From: Vibrio tarriae
Lineage (GTDB): Bacteria; Pseudomonadota; Gammaproteobacteria; Enterobacterales; Vibrionaceae
Assembly (NCBI RefSeq): GCF_002216685.1
Contig: NZ_CP022353.1
Location: 2,666,001-2,730,000, forward strand
Length of the DNA: 64,000 nucleotides
Direction: 5' to 3'
Below the pieces are notes generated by a model. It ran no database searches and was not told the origin of the DNA. It worked only from the letters and a program-made list of their open reading frames with translations. Made by a program: the position numbers and the translations under genes. Shown piece by piece: positions 38,642-49,166 of this stretch. The first letter of the stretch is position 1; each line of letters opens with the position of its first letter.

Positions 38642-38842
38642 TTACTGAAAAGATTCTTGGTTATCTCGCAGTGCTAGACGTTGCTCCATCCATTCCTCTA
38701 TTTCACTTTCGACCCAAGCTACCGCTCGTCCGCCGAGTGGGACACTCTTCGGAAAATCGGTTTCATCAGCCATGAACTTATAGATAGTGGAGCGGCCTAA
38801 CCCTGTTAATGACATCACGTCTTTAAGTCGTAGAAATCTCAT
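38642..38842 (-). CDS. AlpA family regulator / excisionase-like protein
   Basis: 66 residues, a MerR-like helix-turn-helix (RLKDVMSLTGLGRSTIYKFM) with the wing VPLGGRAVAWVESEIEEWM characteristic of AlpA. AlpA activates integrase expression in CP4-57 and related proteins act as excisionases, so it is the likely partner of the integrase at 15754. It sits between rnhA and three Gp2-like genes, all on the minus strand. Confidence 0.9.
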   Translation of the reverse strand: MRFLRLKDVMSLTGLGRSTIYKFMADETDFPKSVPLGGRAVAWVESEIEEWMEQRLALRDNQESFQ

Positions 38843-38910
38843 GGGAATTGTCTCCTCTTGTATATACCCATGGATAAGCCGCCACTGTAAAAAAGTGCAG
38901 TCGGCCTAAT

Positions 38911-39510
38911 CTAATCTAGGCTAGAGCCAAAGCAGTAACGCTCTTCTTTCCACGCTTCAGCAAAGCTACTCAGACGGTGGAAGACACAACGCTTTATATT
39001 GGTATCTTTGCTCTTACAGCGTGTTCCTAGTCCATAGTTCCCTCGGTCGTTAAACAAGATCATTGATCGCTCTTTGCCTTTGTAGTGCTTTTCTATCGCT
39101 TCCTTCCAAGCTGTTTTTAGATGATCCACAAGCTGATTACTTTTATCCCAACAAATGGCAGGGCCGAAGTACTGACTATCATCAAGAAACAGCATTACTC
39201 GGTAGTTATGTGAAGGGGTTTTATCAGCTCGCTTACGCCATATATAAGGCAACGAATCGGCATCGATTTTCTCTTTCAGAATGTCAAAGTAATCATTAAG
39301 GATGCTGAGATCGGTGTCTTGATGATCTTTAGGCAGGTATAAATCCAAACGCATCGCAAGAGTACGTTGATACTGAGTGAGAGCCTGATCAAAGACCTTA
39401 TCCATCGTGGTAAGCGCTGATTCATAAAGTCCCTTATTGCTGTAAAACAATGGATAATCTTTAAATGTTCTAGCACGAGTAATGGTTGGAAGGTGGGTTG
39501 TGTTCGACAT
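38911..39510 (-). CDS. Inovirus Gp2-like (YagK/YfjJ) protein, HUH motif lost
   Basis: 199 residues. Blocks DQALTQYQRTLAMRLDLYLP and PYIWRKRADKTPSHNYRVMLFLDD align with the two upstream paralogues, but where they have HYHLVLMF or HHHLILLF this protein has HNYRVMLF, losing the second histidine. Ends with a region like LSSFAEAW. Related phage Gp2 and YfjJ proteins are thought to be rolling-circle-type replication initiators; this copy may be a regulator or degenerate. Confidence 0.75.
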   Translation of the reverse strand: MSNTTHLPTITRARTFKDYPLFYSNKGLYESALTTMDKVFDQALTQYQRTLAMRLDLYLPKDHQDTDLSILNDYFDILKEKIDADSLPYIWRKRADKTPSHNYRVMLFLDDSQYFGPAICWDKSNQLVDHLKTAWKEAIEKHYKGKERSMILFNDRGNYGLGTRCKSKDTNIKRCVFHRLSSFAEAWKEERYCFGSSLD

Positions 39511-39562
39511 GGGTAATACCTCTCAGAGTGTGAATGACATAGGCATTGCTCGCTCTGTATTT

Positions 39563-40237
39563 TTAAGGTGAGTCGTGACTGCAACCAAAGCTCTTGTTGG
39601 GGTGAGCGTTCCGGTTGGCAGTGGGCTTCGCTAGACGACTGATTCGATAAAAAAACTCGTTTAACTGTAACGGGAACACTTGAGCGTCAGACAACAGCTC
39701 AAAACCTTCATTCGTAGGAGAGTAGGCTAATCCAGAGCATGGTTGGCTGTAATAATCTTCAACCACCCTATCCCATGTCTTCCTCACTTTTTTGTAGAGA
39801 AAACGTCCCCAACCCTCTCGTCCAGTGCCGAAGTTTTGAAAGAGATCCCTATCAAAGAGCAAGATAAGATGATGGTGATCGCTGGTGGATTCACTGGCTT
39901 TCGTCCAGATATAGCGAATGACCGTTTGCTGGTATTGATAAGTTCTGTCGGTGTATTTGTCTCTACAGAGCTCATTAGTCTCCGATTCTAAAATACGAAA
40001 GAAATGGGCAAACACCGCTAGGTAATCTTCCCCGAAGTCACTCGGTAGGTTTAGGTTGATGTGAACAGCAAAGATTCTTGGGTATTGGTTTAGTGCTTCA
40101 GTCAGCACTCGGTCTATCTCCTCTAGGTATTCGAGAACGAGACCATCCTTGTGGTAGTAGAGTGGCTTTCCATTAAAGGTTCGGTCATGAGTGATGGTGT
40201 GGACTCTTTGATGAGCCTCGTTGAGTTGATGAATCAT
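39563..40237 (-). CDS. Inovirus Gp2-like (YagK/YfjJ) protein
   Basis: 224 residues from the ATG at 40237, preceded by AGGAACC; upstream in-frame codons overlap the next gene and lack similarity. The shared core is VLTEALNQYPRIFAVHINLNLP, then SDHHHLILLFDRDLF, which fits the HUHUUU pattern of HUH endonucleases. Middle member of three tandem paralogues of moderate divergence. Possible role in island replication or transfer. Confidence 0.8.
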   Translation of the reverse strand: MIHQLNEAHQRVHTITHDRTFNGKPLYYHKDGLVLEYLEEIDRVLTEALNQYPRIFAVHINLNLPSDFGEDYLAVFAHFFRILESETNELCRDKYTDRTYQYQQTVIRYIWTKASESTSDHHHLILLFDRDLFQNFGTGREGWGRFLYKKVRKTWDRVVEDYYSQPCSGLAYSPTNEGFELLSDAQVFPLQLNEFFYRISRLAKPTANRNAHPNKSFGCSHDSP

Positions 40238-40298
40238 GATTGGTTCCTGTGGTTTGTTGTGATTCCCACAGGAACTGGTACTACCGTTACTTTTTAAG

Positions 40299-40979
40299 CT
40301 ACTTATGACTATGACCGAAATTTCGTCTACCGCTACCAAAGTGCTTAGTGTTCTCTTTTGCTAGATAGCTAATGTGCTTGAAGAACTCATCAAACGCATC
40401 ATCAAAGTCATCAGTGTTACAATTCAAGCGGTGGATAACCACACTGTCGCTATTCTTTCTCTTTGAAAAATGAACCAGTCCATTGGCTTCCTCGTAGTCG
40501 ACACCAGCCACCCTCGCCCATGCCTCTACGATAAAAGAGCCTAAGTTCTCCTGTTGTGTTTGAGTTTTACCCAACCAGTTAAATCTATCTTTGTTGAACA
40601 TGAGTACTAGGTGATAGTGGTCGTTTATCGAGCTAGAGCGCTCCCTCACCCAAGCAATCCGCACTTTGCAGGGATGCACTCTAGCACTCCCTTCTCTTTT
40701 CTTTCGTTTTCCGGAGTGATCAATCTGCGACTGTAACGAGCGTAGAAAGTCGGTCATGACATTACCGCTCTTTTCATTGTTCCTTAGCTTAGGAAACCTC
40801 AAATCCACTCGAATAGCCATCAGCCGAGGATACTCGCCCAATGCGAGATCAATCGTATCGTGCATTTTCTCTAAGTAGTCGATGTAGAGTGGACCGTGCT
40901 CGGTCTGGATAGGTCTACCCAGAAACGTTTTCTTGTTGGTCAGTCTGAGGTTTTTGTTTTTTCTAGAACGTACATTCAT
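40299..40979 (-). CDS. Inovirus Gp2-like (YagK/YfjJ) protein, first of three
   Basis: 226 residues. DLALGEYPRLMAIRVDLRFP and NDHYHLVLMFNKDRFNWLG are the conserved blocks; the second contains an HUH-type motif (HYHLVL). A basic N-terminus (RSRKNKNLRLTNKK) may bind DNA. Promoter-proximal gene of the minus-strand run gp2-gp2-gp2-alpA-rnhA. The 550 bases upstream (40980-41531) are AT-rich and hold the divergent promoter region; I recognise no oriT there. Confidence 0.8.
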   Translation of the reverse strand: MNVRSRKNKNLRLTNKKTFLGRPIQTEHGPLYIDYLEKMHDTIDLALGEYPRLMAIRVDLRFPKLRNNEKSGNVMTDFLRSLQSQIDHSGKRKKREGSARVHPCKVRIAWVRERSSSINDHYHLVLMFNKDRFNWLGKTQTQQENLGSFIVEAWARVAGVDYEEANGLVHFSKRKNSDSVVIHRLNCNTDDFDDAFDEFFKHISYLAKENTKHFGSGRRNFGHSHK

Positions 40980-41492
40980 TCCTATCTACTCCGGTGTTTA
41001 GGTTCATAGATAGGTCTGTGTCGTTAATTTTTAATTGCGTACTGTGAGTCACTATGGTGACTCAGTTGATGAGCTTATGCCGATGTAATGGGTGTATTGA
41101 TAGGGTAGATATGACTGTAATAATACTAACCAGACAGACAATGTAAAAAACTGCTACGTATACATTTCCTGCCCATCTAAAGGGGCAAGTGCTAGTTAAC
41201 CATCAACATCTAGGCACTGAACAATGGAAAATCGATGTCCTCTCCCCACTTTCGAATCCAAGTAAGTTACAAGTTAAATGACAATCCGTTGAGCTAGTAA
41301 ATGAAGAGAGAGCTCATAATGCCCACGACTTCAACTGCAATCCATCACTCCAAAACAACCCCACGCATCCTCATTTATTGTCAAAAACTTCAGTTCATAC
41401 GTTTTTACTTCTGGAGCTTACTCACATAAAAAGTGAAAAAACCATTTTACCTATCTTATTGATTCTTAATCGGACTACACTAAAATATATAA

Positions 41493-41498
41493 TATAAT
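41493..41498 (+). promoter_or_regulatory. Probable -10 element of the split gene
   Basis: TATAAT in an AT-rich stretch 34 bases before the ATG at 41532. No convincing -35 hexamer at the usual distance, so moderate confidence only. Confidence 0.4.
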
Positions 41499-41864
41499 CT
41501 GCTAGACAAACAACGGCTAGAGGTCCTTATAATGGAAGAAAGTGAAAACCTAAATCTGGAAAAGAATGACACTCATCAGCTACACAATTTCATCAATCCG
41601 TACGATAGGGAAGGCGGATATATTTTGTTTTCTGGAGGGTATTCAAAAGAAGAAAAGATCGATAGGAAATCCTACTCTCCTATTCGTTATTTGATGATGA
41701 AAGATTGGCATGAACTGAAGTCAATACTGCCATACTTCACTCCTTATGCTGATACTTACCTTCTTCCTTCTTGTCCATTGAGCGAGTCTAAGTTTCGCTC
41801 AAATGTTATCTCAAAAGATCTTGTTGAATATAAAAACATCTACAACTTTTTCGAACTGTAGTGG

Positions 41865-43084
<1,220 letters not shown>

Positions 43085-44069
43085 CTAAGTGACCAAATTC
43101 ACTATGTCACTACAAACAAAGAGACGACATTGGGCAGCAACGTAAATCAACCCTGATTAGCCTGTGTTTCCTGTTAGCGGAAAACTATGTATTTGAGTTT
43201 GGAGGTATTCCGAGGGGTATAAAATGGCTCGCTGCTCGCTTAGGGACCAATAGCCGAAAGATCACTGACTGTATAAAATCGCTCGTAAAGATGGAGCTAA
43301 TCATTTTTCATAAGAAAAGAGCGGATATCGACAGCGTAACTCTACCGTGCTTCATTGAACCTACAAGGACATTTCTATTCACTTTTACATCTTTATTCGT
43401 AGAGGATAAGACAAAAGAAGAATCTGGAGAAAAGGCGACTCATCGTGAGAAAAATTACCAAAAAAGAATGAGTATCATCGCCAAAAAAGAGTCCATCTAT
43501 ACATCTAAAGATGAAAGCTCAAATACTTCAAGCATTGACTATTATCTTTATGGTAAGGAGGGATTTTTCTGGTACCAAAACCAGTTATACACGCTGAAAG
43601 TGAATCTGTTGAAACTGGTAAGAGATCCACAAGTGGATGATGCAGTTAAAGTCCACGCTTATCGCATTTTGCTCTAGAAACACAGATGAAACATTCCTGT
43701 ATTAGTGTATGTTTTCTTGCTAAATCTTACAGATCGTACTAGAGGGTTAACATCCGTCAAAGGCAATAGATTTACCTTGGAGTGCAAAGATTATCCACAC
43801 CCACACGCCAATAAAAATGAATATCATTTACATTTATATCATACCAAAATCTACCTAAATGGTAACTTATACGGATAATGTGTAAATCATTAGATATCCA
43901 CCAACTGTTAAATGCGGCGACATCTCTATTCGCAGTAGTAGACAAAGGCTGGGGGCTGAATCTCAAGACAGTACGTAAAAAATGTGATATTACCTAGATT
44001 AGCACTGGAAGACTCAATCATCAAAAGTAAAACTATTGTTAATGTAAAAACGCGATGATTTAAACCAAC

Positions 44070-44090
44070 TGGGTAGTATATTGGGTAGTA
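44070..44090. promoter_or_regulatory. Two TGGGTAGTA repeats at the right end of island 1
   Basis: TGGGTAGTA at 44070-44078 and 44082-44090, similar to the TGGGGAGTA sites beside attL (15624-15694). Probable integrase arm sites on the right arm. The stretch 43678-44069 before them is AT-rich and holds nothing else I recognise. Confidence 0.5.
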
Positions 44091-44158
44091 AGATCCTGAA
44101 ACACACAAAACAAAAAACATAAATTACTGTTTTTAAAAAATAAAAAATAAACACTCAA

Positions 44159-44184
44159 CGAACAGATCCAAAACATCGAATAGG
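44159..44184. repeat. Central attachment site between islands 1 and 2
   Basis: GAACAGATCCAAAACATCGA and following ATAG encode EQIQNIE-stop, the YicC C-terminus, with no yicC body upstream. It is the right end of island 1 and the left end of island 2. A terminator follows at 44221. Confidence 0.85.
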
Positions 44185-44220
44185 TTCGTGGGTAGAAAGT
44201 TACCCGTCCAAGAATGTCTT

Positions 44221-44262
44221 AAAAGCCCTGTTATTTGTTTGTAAATACAGGGCTTTTTTATT
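44221..44262 (+). terminator. Terminator after the central att site
   Basis: AAAAGCCCTGTTATTTG and TAAATACAGGGCTTTTTTA form a hairpin with a T run, placed like the yicC terminators at 15546 and 52018. Confidence 0.82.
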
Positions 44263-44313
44263 TTCCCCGTCCAAATCGGTTTGCAGATGTCCGTTACCAA
44301 CTACCTGTTTAGT

Positions 44314-44322
44314 AGTGGGCAG
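44314..44322. promoter_or_regulatory. AGTGGGCAG repeat, left end of island 2
   Basis: AGTGGGCAG here and again at 51903-51911, near the opposite end of island 2. Likely arm sites of the lost island 2 integrase. Confidence 0.4.
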
Positions 44323-44349
44323 AATGGTGAGTAAACTTTAACGATTTCT

Positions 44350-45097
44350 TAGGAATCGACATGCGATTAAGCTCGATTTAACGCTGAGCAACCCAGCCAC
44401 AGCCTTTACCGTAGACGATGCCGGTAGCATGAAGTCCAGTAAAGATAGGATGCTCAGCAAAGAGGAAATTCACTACGCCTTTAGCGTGTTTCATACCCAT
44501 TTGAACAGTTTTGGCCGCAATAACTACCTCACTTGATGCCTGTTTTTGGTATTAGGCGTGCGCAAAAGCGAACTTTGCGTAGCGCTCACAACGAGCGGCC
44601 AGTACAGACATTCTCCCCAGAACAAAAAGCCGCCTTCTTCAGACAACGATGTACCAACAGCAGAACTAATAACAACAGATGAGCGCCCAAAAGTAAGCAA
44701 TGCCTACCGCTGGCTCGTCGATAATGAACAGCGCACGTCAAAAATCATCTCAGACGCCTTTCAGTGTGTTCAAAATGGCAGACATCCATTAGTTCTTACA
44801 GAGCGCAGAGAGCAAGCTGACAATCATCTGCAATCGGTTCAAGTCATCGTCGCAACAGGAAAATATGTAGGCGAAGGATTTGACCTGCCAAGACAGGATA
44901 CGTTGTTTTTGGCGATGCCAATCGCATGGAAAAGTACATTGGCCCAATATGCTGATCGTATTCATCGTGAAGCGGAAGGAAAAACACAAGTAACCATTCA
45001 CGACTATGTGGACTGCACCCTCCCAATGCTGCAACGCATGTTTAAAAAACGCGAGAAAAGCTACAAGGCAATCGGGTACGTCACCAATTTTGCTTAG
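44350..45097 (+). pseudogene. Integrase remnant fused to a truncated helicase C-terminus
   Basis: From about 44394 the sequence encodes SNPATAFTVDDAGSMKSSKD... LSKEEIHYAFSVFHTHLNSF... a TGA, then CLFLVLGVRKSELCVALT, colinear with residues 185-245 of the island 1 integrase but missing both ends. The frame then runs into RWLVDNEQRTSKIISDAF...HPLVLTERREQA and VIVATGKYVGEGFDLPRQDT... QYADRIHREAEGKTQVTIHDYVD, the C-terminal helicase half of a superfamily 2 protein like those of TOTE-type loci, with an internal deletion of about 40 residues at QADNHLQSV. A deletion joined the two. Confidence 0.82.
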
Positions 45098-45169
45098 CTG
45101 AGCCAATACTATTAAGGTAGACTTATCACGATTTTAAACGACTCTAGTCTTTTATCAGGTGCCAAAGCC

Positions 45170-45382
45170 ATGACCACCGAACCCTGGGTCACCGCCCTCG
45201 ACGTTGCTGCGCACTTAGGCGTCGCCAAAGATACCGTCTACCGCTGGCGCGAGCGCAAAGGCCTGCCCGCGCATAAAATCGGCCGGCTGTGGAAGTTTCA
45301 GCTATCCGAGGTGGATGAATGGGTGCGAGCCGGTGGAGCGGATGAAGGACACTTGAACGATTCAACAGGAAACCAAGAATGA
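45170..45382 (+). CDS. Excisionase-family helix-turn-helix protein
   Basis: 70 residues: PWVTALDVAAHLGVAKDTVYRWRERKGLPAHKIGRLWKF is a MerR/excisionase-type DNA-binding domain. Its end overlaps the hsdM start by 4 bases (ATGA), so it belongs to the type I modification operon and probably regulates it rather than acting as an excisionase. Confidence 0.85.
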   Translation: MTTEPWVTALDVAAHLGVAKDTVYRWRERKGLPAHKIGRLWKFQLSEVDEWVRAGGADEGHLNDSTGNQE

Positions 45383-47733
45383 CGACTCTTTTTACAGAAT
45401 TGCTGAAAAACAGCGCCTATAAGCTGGATCAGTTCAAGCAAGAACATATAGAACAGCTCGAATCAGCGATTACCTTGAAACAGACCGGCAAAAAGTCTGT
45501 TCCCTACGTTAACTGTATTGTTCGTGGTAAGCCCATCAAACTAACGCCAGAGGAGGCCGTTCGCCAGCTTTACCTGTTGGTGTTGCGTGATGACTTGGGC
45601 TACCCCGTTAGCCGTATGGAAGTGGAGTATTCGGTAACCTTTGGGCGCGAAAAGAAGCGTGCAGATATCTGCATCTTCGATAAAGACAAAACCACCACAC
45701 CCTACATCTTGGTAGAGCTGAAAAAACCCAAGCTTAAAGACGGCAAAGAGCAGCTTAAAAGCTACTGCAATGCCACCGGCGCCCCGATTGGCGTATGGAC
45801 CAACGGCCAGCAAATTTCCTACTACCACCGAAAAGACCCTAACTATTTCAAAGATATTCCAGCGATTCCATCCGCCCACGAAAAACTCTCCGATATCTTG
45901 TCTGAGCGCTGGACCATCGACGATCTGGTTAAGCTCGATAAACTCGTCAACGAGCGCAAATCCCTAAAAGACTTGATCCTCGAAATGGAGGATGAAGTAC
46001 TGGCCAATGCCGGTGTCGATGTTTTTGAAGAGTTGTTTAAACTTATTTTCACCAAGCTCTTCGATGAAATGGAAAGCGGGCAAGACAAAAAACGCCATTT
46101 GGTCTTTAAAAACTACGGCGATACCGAAAGCGAACTCAAAGCCAAAATTCAGAACTTGTTTGAAAAAGCGCAAGACACCTGGGAAGGCGTATTCCCCGAG
46201 AATGCAAAAATTGAACTTACACCAAGCCACTTGGCGGTGTGTGTCTCCTCTCTGGAAATGGTCAAACTGTTTAACTCCAATCTGGAGGTAGTAGACGAGG
46301 CTTTCGAATACCTGATTAATAAATCCAGCAAGGGTGATAAAGGGCAATTTTTTACACCGCGTTATGTCATCGATATGTGCGTAAAAATGATGAACCCGAA
46401 AGAGCACGAAACGCTGATTGATACCGCGTCCGGCAGCTGTGGTTTCCCAGTGCATGGCATTTTCCATGTATGGGAACAAATTCGCCGCGATTTGGGGGAT
46501 CCAACTGACCATCTATTCACCACCCAAAAGAAAACCGGCCGTTACGCCAAATACGTAGTCGATAAAGTATTCGGCATCGACTTTGACGAAAAAGCGGTGC
46601 GTGTAGGCCGCACCCTTAACCTGATTGCGGGCGATGGGCAAACCAACGTACTGCATTTAAACACACTGGATTATGAGCGCTGGTTTGAAAAAACCGGTGA
46701 TAACAACAACCCCGGCGACCGCGATTGGCAAGATATTTACGGTGATGGCTGGAAGCGCTTGCGAAAGTTACGCGCCGCCAAAAACGAAAACCGTGATTTC
46801 CAATTCGATGTACTGATGGCCAACCCACCATTTGCAGGGGAAATCAAAGAAACTCGCATTCTTGCTCGCTACGACTTAGCGCGCTCGGTCAGCTTCGATA
46901 AAATCAACAAGGTCGATGAGGATAACCCGAACATTGTTGATGCTACCCAGCGCAACCCCAGCTTCCCAGAAGCGCTGCATGCCAGCCATGAAGTCATCTA
47001 CCAACTGGGCGATGGCACTTACCGCAAGGTAAAGGTAAAAAACCAAAATAAAGTTGGCCGCGATATTCTGTTTATTGAACGCAATCTGCAATTCTTAAAA
47101 CCCGGTGGGCGTATGGCGGTGGTATTGCCACAAGGTCGTTTTAACAACGCCTCCGACAAAGCCCTGCGCGAATACCTCGCCGAACACGGCCGCATTCTCG
47201 CCGTGGTGGGTTTGCATGGCAATGTGTTCAAACCCCACACCGGCACCAAAACCAGCGTGCTGTTTATTCAAAAGTGGAACGATGACCCTGCCGCTGGCCC
47301 ATTGTGCCCAAAGGTCGATGACTATCCCATTTTCTTTGCCACCATGCAGGAGCCATCAAAAGACAACTCTGGCGATAAAATCTACCGCGCCGAACGCCAC
47401 TGCATGAGCGAAAAGCAAGTGGCCGAAATTGAAAAGCTGCAAGCCAAGTGGCGCAAAATTGATATCGAAGAACAAAAGCTACGCGAATTGGAGCACAACC
47501 AAAAAATCACCACCAAACAGCAGGCTCGCCTAGATGAAATAGATAGCTTGCGTAAAACCAGCAAAGACGAGCTGGAAAAAGTGGCAATCAACCTCGATGC
47601 GCCCAAGCTGGATAACCATGGCCATTTGATTGTTAAACACGATTTGTTTAACCACGATGGTTTAACCGGTGATGGTATTGCCGAAGCCTTTTGTGAGTTT
47701 GCAAAAAAAGAGGGCCTCAGTTTTTTTCGCTAA
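45379..47733 (+). CDS. hsdM: Type I DNA methylase (HsdM) with N-terminal HsdR_N-like domain
   Basis: 784 residues. The N-terminal 170 residues resemble HsdR_N (RADICIFDKDKTTTPYILVELKKPK, with D...ExK spacing), followed by the HsdM helical region and the N6-adenine methylase: TASGSCGFPVHGI (SAM motif I, about 349-361) and MANPPFAGE (NPPF, N482-F485). A coiled-coil tail follows (IEKLQAKWRKIDIEEQKLR). It modifies adenines at a site set by HsdS. No hsdR is in the window, so restriction is not expected from this locus alone unless HsdR_N is active. Confidence 0.92.
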   Translation: MTTLFTELLKNSAYKLDQFKQEHIEQLESAITLKQTGKKSVPYVNCIVRGKPIKLTPEEAVRQLYLLVLRDDLGYPVSRMEVEYSVTFGREKKRADICIFDKDKTTTPYILVELKKPKLKDGKEQLKSYCNATGAPIGVWTNGQQISYYHRKDPNYFKDIPAIPSAHEKLSDILSERWTIDDLVKLDKLVNERKSLKDLILEMEDEVLANAGVDVFEELFKLIFTKLFDEMESGQDKKRHLVFKNYGDTESELKAKIQNLFEKAQDTWEGVFPENAKIELTPSHLAVCVSSLEMVKLFNSNLEVVDEAFEYLINKSSKGDKGQFFTPRYVIDMCVKMMNPKEHETLIDTASGSCGFPVHGIFHVWEQIRRDLGDPTDHLFTTQKKTGRYAKYVVDKVFGIDFDEKAVRVGRTLNLIAGDGQTNVLHLNTLDYERWFEKTGDNNNPGDRDWQDIYGDGWKRLRKLRAAKNENRDFQFDVLMANPPFAGEIKETRILARYDLARSVSFDKINKVDEDNPNIVDATQRNPSFPEALHASHEVIYQLGDGTYRKVKVKNQNKVGRDILFIERNLQFLKPGGRMAVVLPQGRFNNASDKALREYLAEHGRILAVVGLHGNVFKPHTGTKTSVLFIQKWNDDPAAGPLCPKVDDYPIFFATMQEPSKDNSGDKIYRAERHCMSEKQVAEIEKLQAKWRKIDIEEQKLRELEHNQKITTKQQARLDEIDSLRKTSKDELEKVAINLDAPKLDNHGHLIVKHDLFNHDGLTGDGIAEAFCEFAKKEGLSFFR

Positions 47734-47765
47734 GCCCCTTTGATAAAGCGCGTTATCAGCGCTTA

Positions 47766-49166
47766 TTGGAGGGGCTGGAAATATCAGTTCTAAAGTTATC
47801 AGAAGTACTGAATCAAATATCAAATCCAAACATGCGGATTGATAGTCTGTATTTCATGAAAGAGTTTCTAAAGCTTCCAAGGTTTTCAAACTCAATTGGA
47901 GGTATCGCTATCGTTAGAAGCGGAACAACACCATCAGACAGAGATGATGAGCTCAGTGAAGGGGTTATTTTACTTAAAACTGTAGACATACAGAATCGAC
48001 CGCTAAACACAAATGATGCTGAAAGTTTTTATCGGATAACTCCTGAAATCGCCAGTAGAATGGAGAAAACCAGTCTTAAACCAAAGGATGTACTGATAAA
48101 TATTGTCGGTGCAACGACCGATGTAATTGGAAGAGTTTCATTGGTTCCATCAGATTTTCCAGAGGCAAACATTACACAGGCAATGGCATTGATCAGGGCA
48201 ACTAATTTGTTAATGCCACCTGAAATAATCTTTTGCTTTCTTGCATGTAAATATGGAAAAACCCAAGTTCGTCGTCTTGCAAGGCCAACAGGGCAATACA
48301 ATTTAAATCTTCCTGAAGTCCAGAGCATTACAATACCTTCATTTTCTAATGAGTTTTGCAATCAAATAAAAGACTTTATTGAGTTGACCTCAAAAAAAAT
48401 GGAGCAATCAAAGCAGCATATCTTGCAAGCAGAATTGATGCTACTAAAAAGCCTAGGCTTGAATAACTGGACGCCGGCCACCCCTCTATGCTACGTGCGC
48501 TCCAGCAGTGTTGCTTTTACATATGGCCGTTTGGACTCTCAGTTTTTCGCACCTCGCGTCAGAGAACTGATGGAACGATTAGGTCAGGACGGCCTAACGA
48601 TAGGCGACGTTGCCCCGGCACGGCATGAGCGATTTAAGTCCGGTGATTCAGGGAACTTTAACTATATCGAAATTGGAGGATTGGGAAGCGATGGAACAGC
48701 CGTTGCCGAAACACTTCCGCAAAAAGAAGCCCCCAGCCGGGCAACACAATTTGTGCGCGCTGGCGACATCATCACCTCAACGGTACGTCCCATTCGCAGG
48801 CTCTCGGCCCTAATTGCGAAAGAGCAGGACGGCAACGTCTGTTCTTCGGGTTTTGTGGTGTTGAATCCCCAGAAAATCAGTAGCGAAGTGTTGCTAACCT
48901 ATCTTCGCCTGCCGCTCTTTTGTGAACTGATGGATTTGCATACCAGCGCGACCATGTATCCGGCAATTTCTGAAGCTGACCTACTTTCGCTTCCCATTCC
49001 GACAATTGATACAAAAATGCAACTCGCCATTCAGCAATCCGTACAAGAAGCTGCCGCAAACCGGCAAAGAGCAAGCAGTTTACTCGATGCTGCCAAACGC
49101 GCCGTAGAAATTGCCATCGAAGACAGCGAAGCCGCCGCTTTGGCTTATTTGCAGGGGGTGATATGA
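47766..49166 (+). CDS. hsdS: Type I specificity subunit HsdS
   Basis: 466 residues with two target-recognition domains: one around residues 40-200 (TTPSDRDDELSEGVILLKTVD, ARPTGQYNLNLPEVQSITIP) and one in the second half (GDVAPARHERFKSGDSGNFN, TSATMYPAISEADLLSLPIP). Helical spacers separate them. The start is uncertain: a TTG at 47766 follows no clear ATG and the next ATG in frame is at 47832. It defines the bipartite DNA site for HsdM. The end overlaps the next gene by 4 bases. Confidence 0.9.
   Translation: MEGLEISVLKLSEVLNQISNPNMRIDSLYFMKEFLKLPRFSNSIGGIAIVRSGTTPSDRDDELSEGVILLKTVDIQNRPLNTNDAESFYRITPEIASRMEKTSLKPKDVLINIVGATTDVIGRVSLVPSDFPEANITQAMALIRATNLLMPPEIIFCFLACKYGKTQVRRLARPTGQYNLNLPEVQSITIPSFSNEFCNQIKDFIELTSKKMEQSKQHILQAELMLLKSLGLNNWTPATPLCYVRSSSVAFTYGRLDSQFFAPRVRELMERLGQDGLTIGDVAPARHERFKSGDSGNFNYIEIGGLGSDGTAVAETLPQKEAPSRATQFVRAGDIITSTVRPIRRLSALIAKEQDGNVCSSGFVVLNPQKISSEVLLTYLRLPLFCELMDLHTSATMYPAISEADLLSLPIPTIDTKMQLAIQQSVQEAAANRQRASSLLDAAKRAVEIAIEDSEAAALAYLQGVI

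Noticed and set aside
40980..41531. Possible SXT-like oriT or rolling-circle origin
   Set aside because: AT-rich with a few short repeats, but I could not match any known oriT or nick site by eye.
44546..45097. A 183-codon frame as an intact gene
   Set aside because: Its start is the middle of an integrase catalytic domain and its helicase part lacks motifs I to IV, so it is a deletion fusion.
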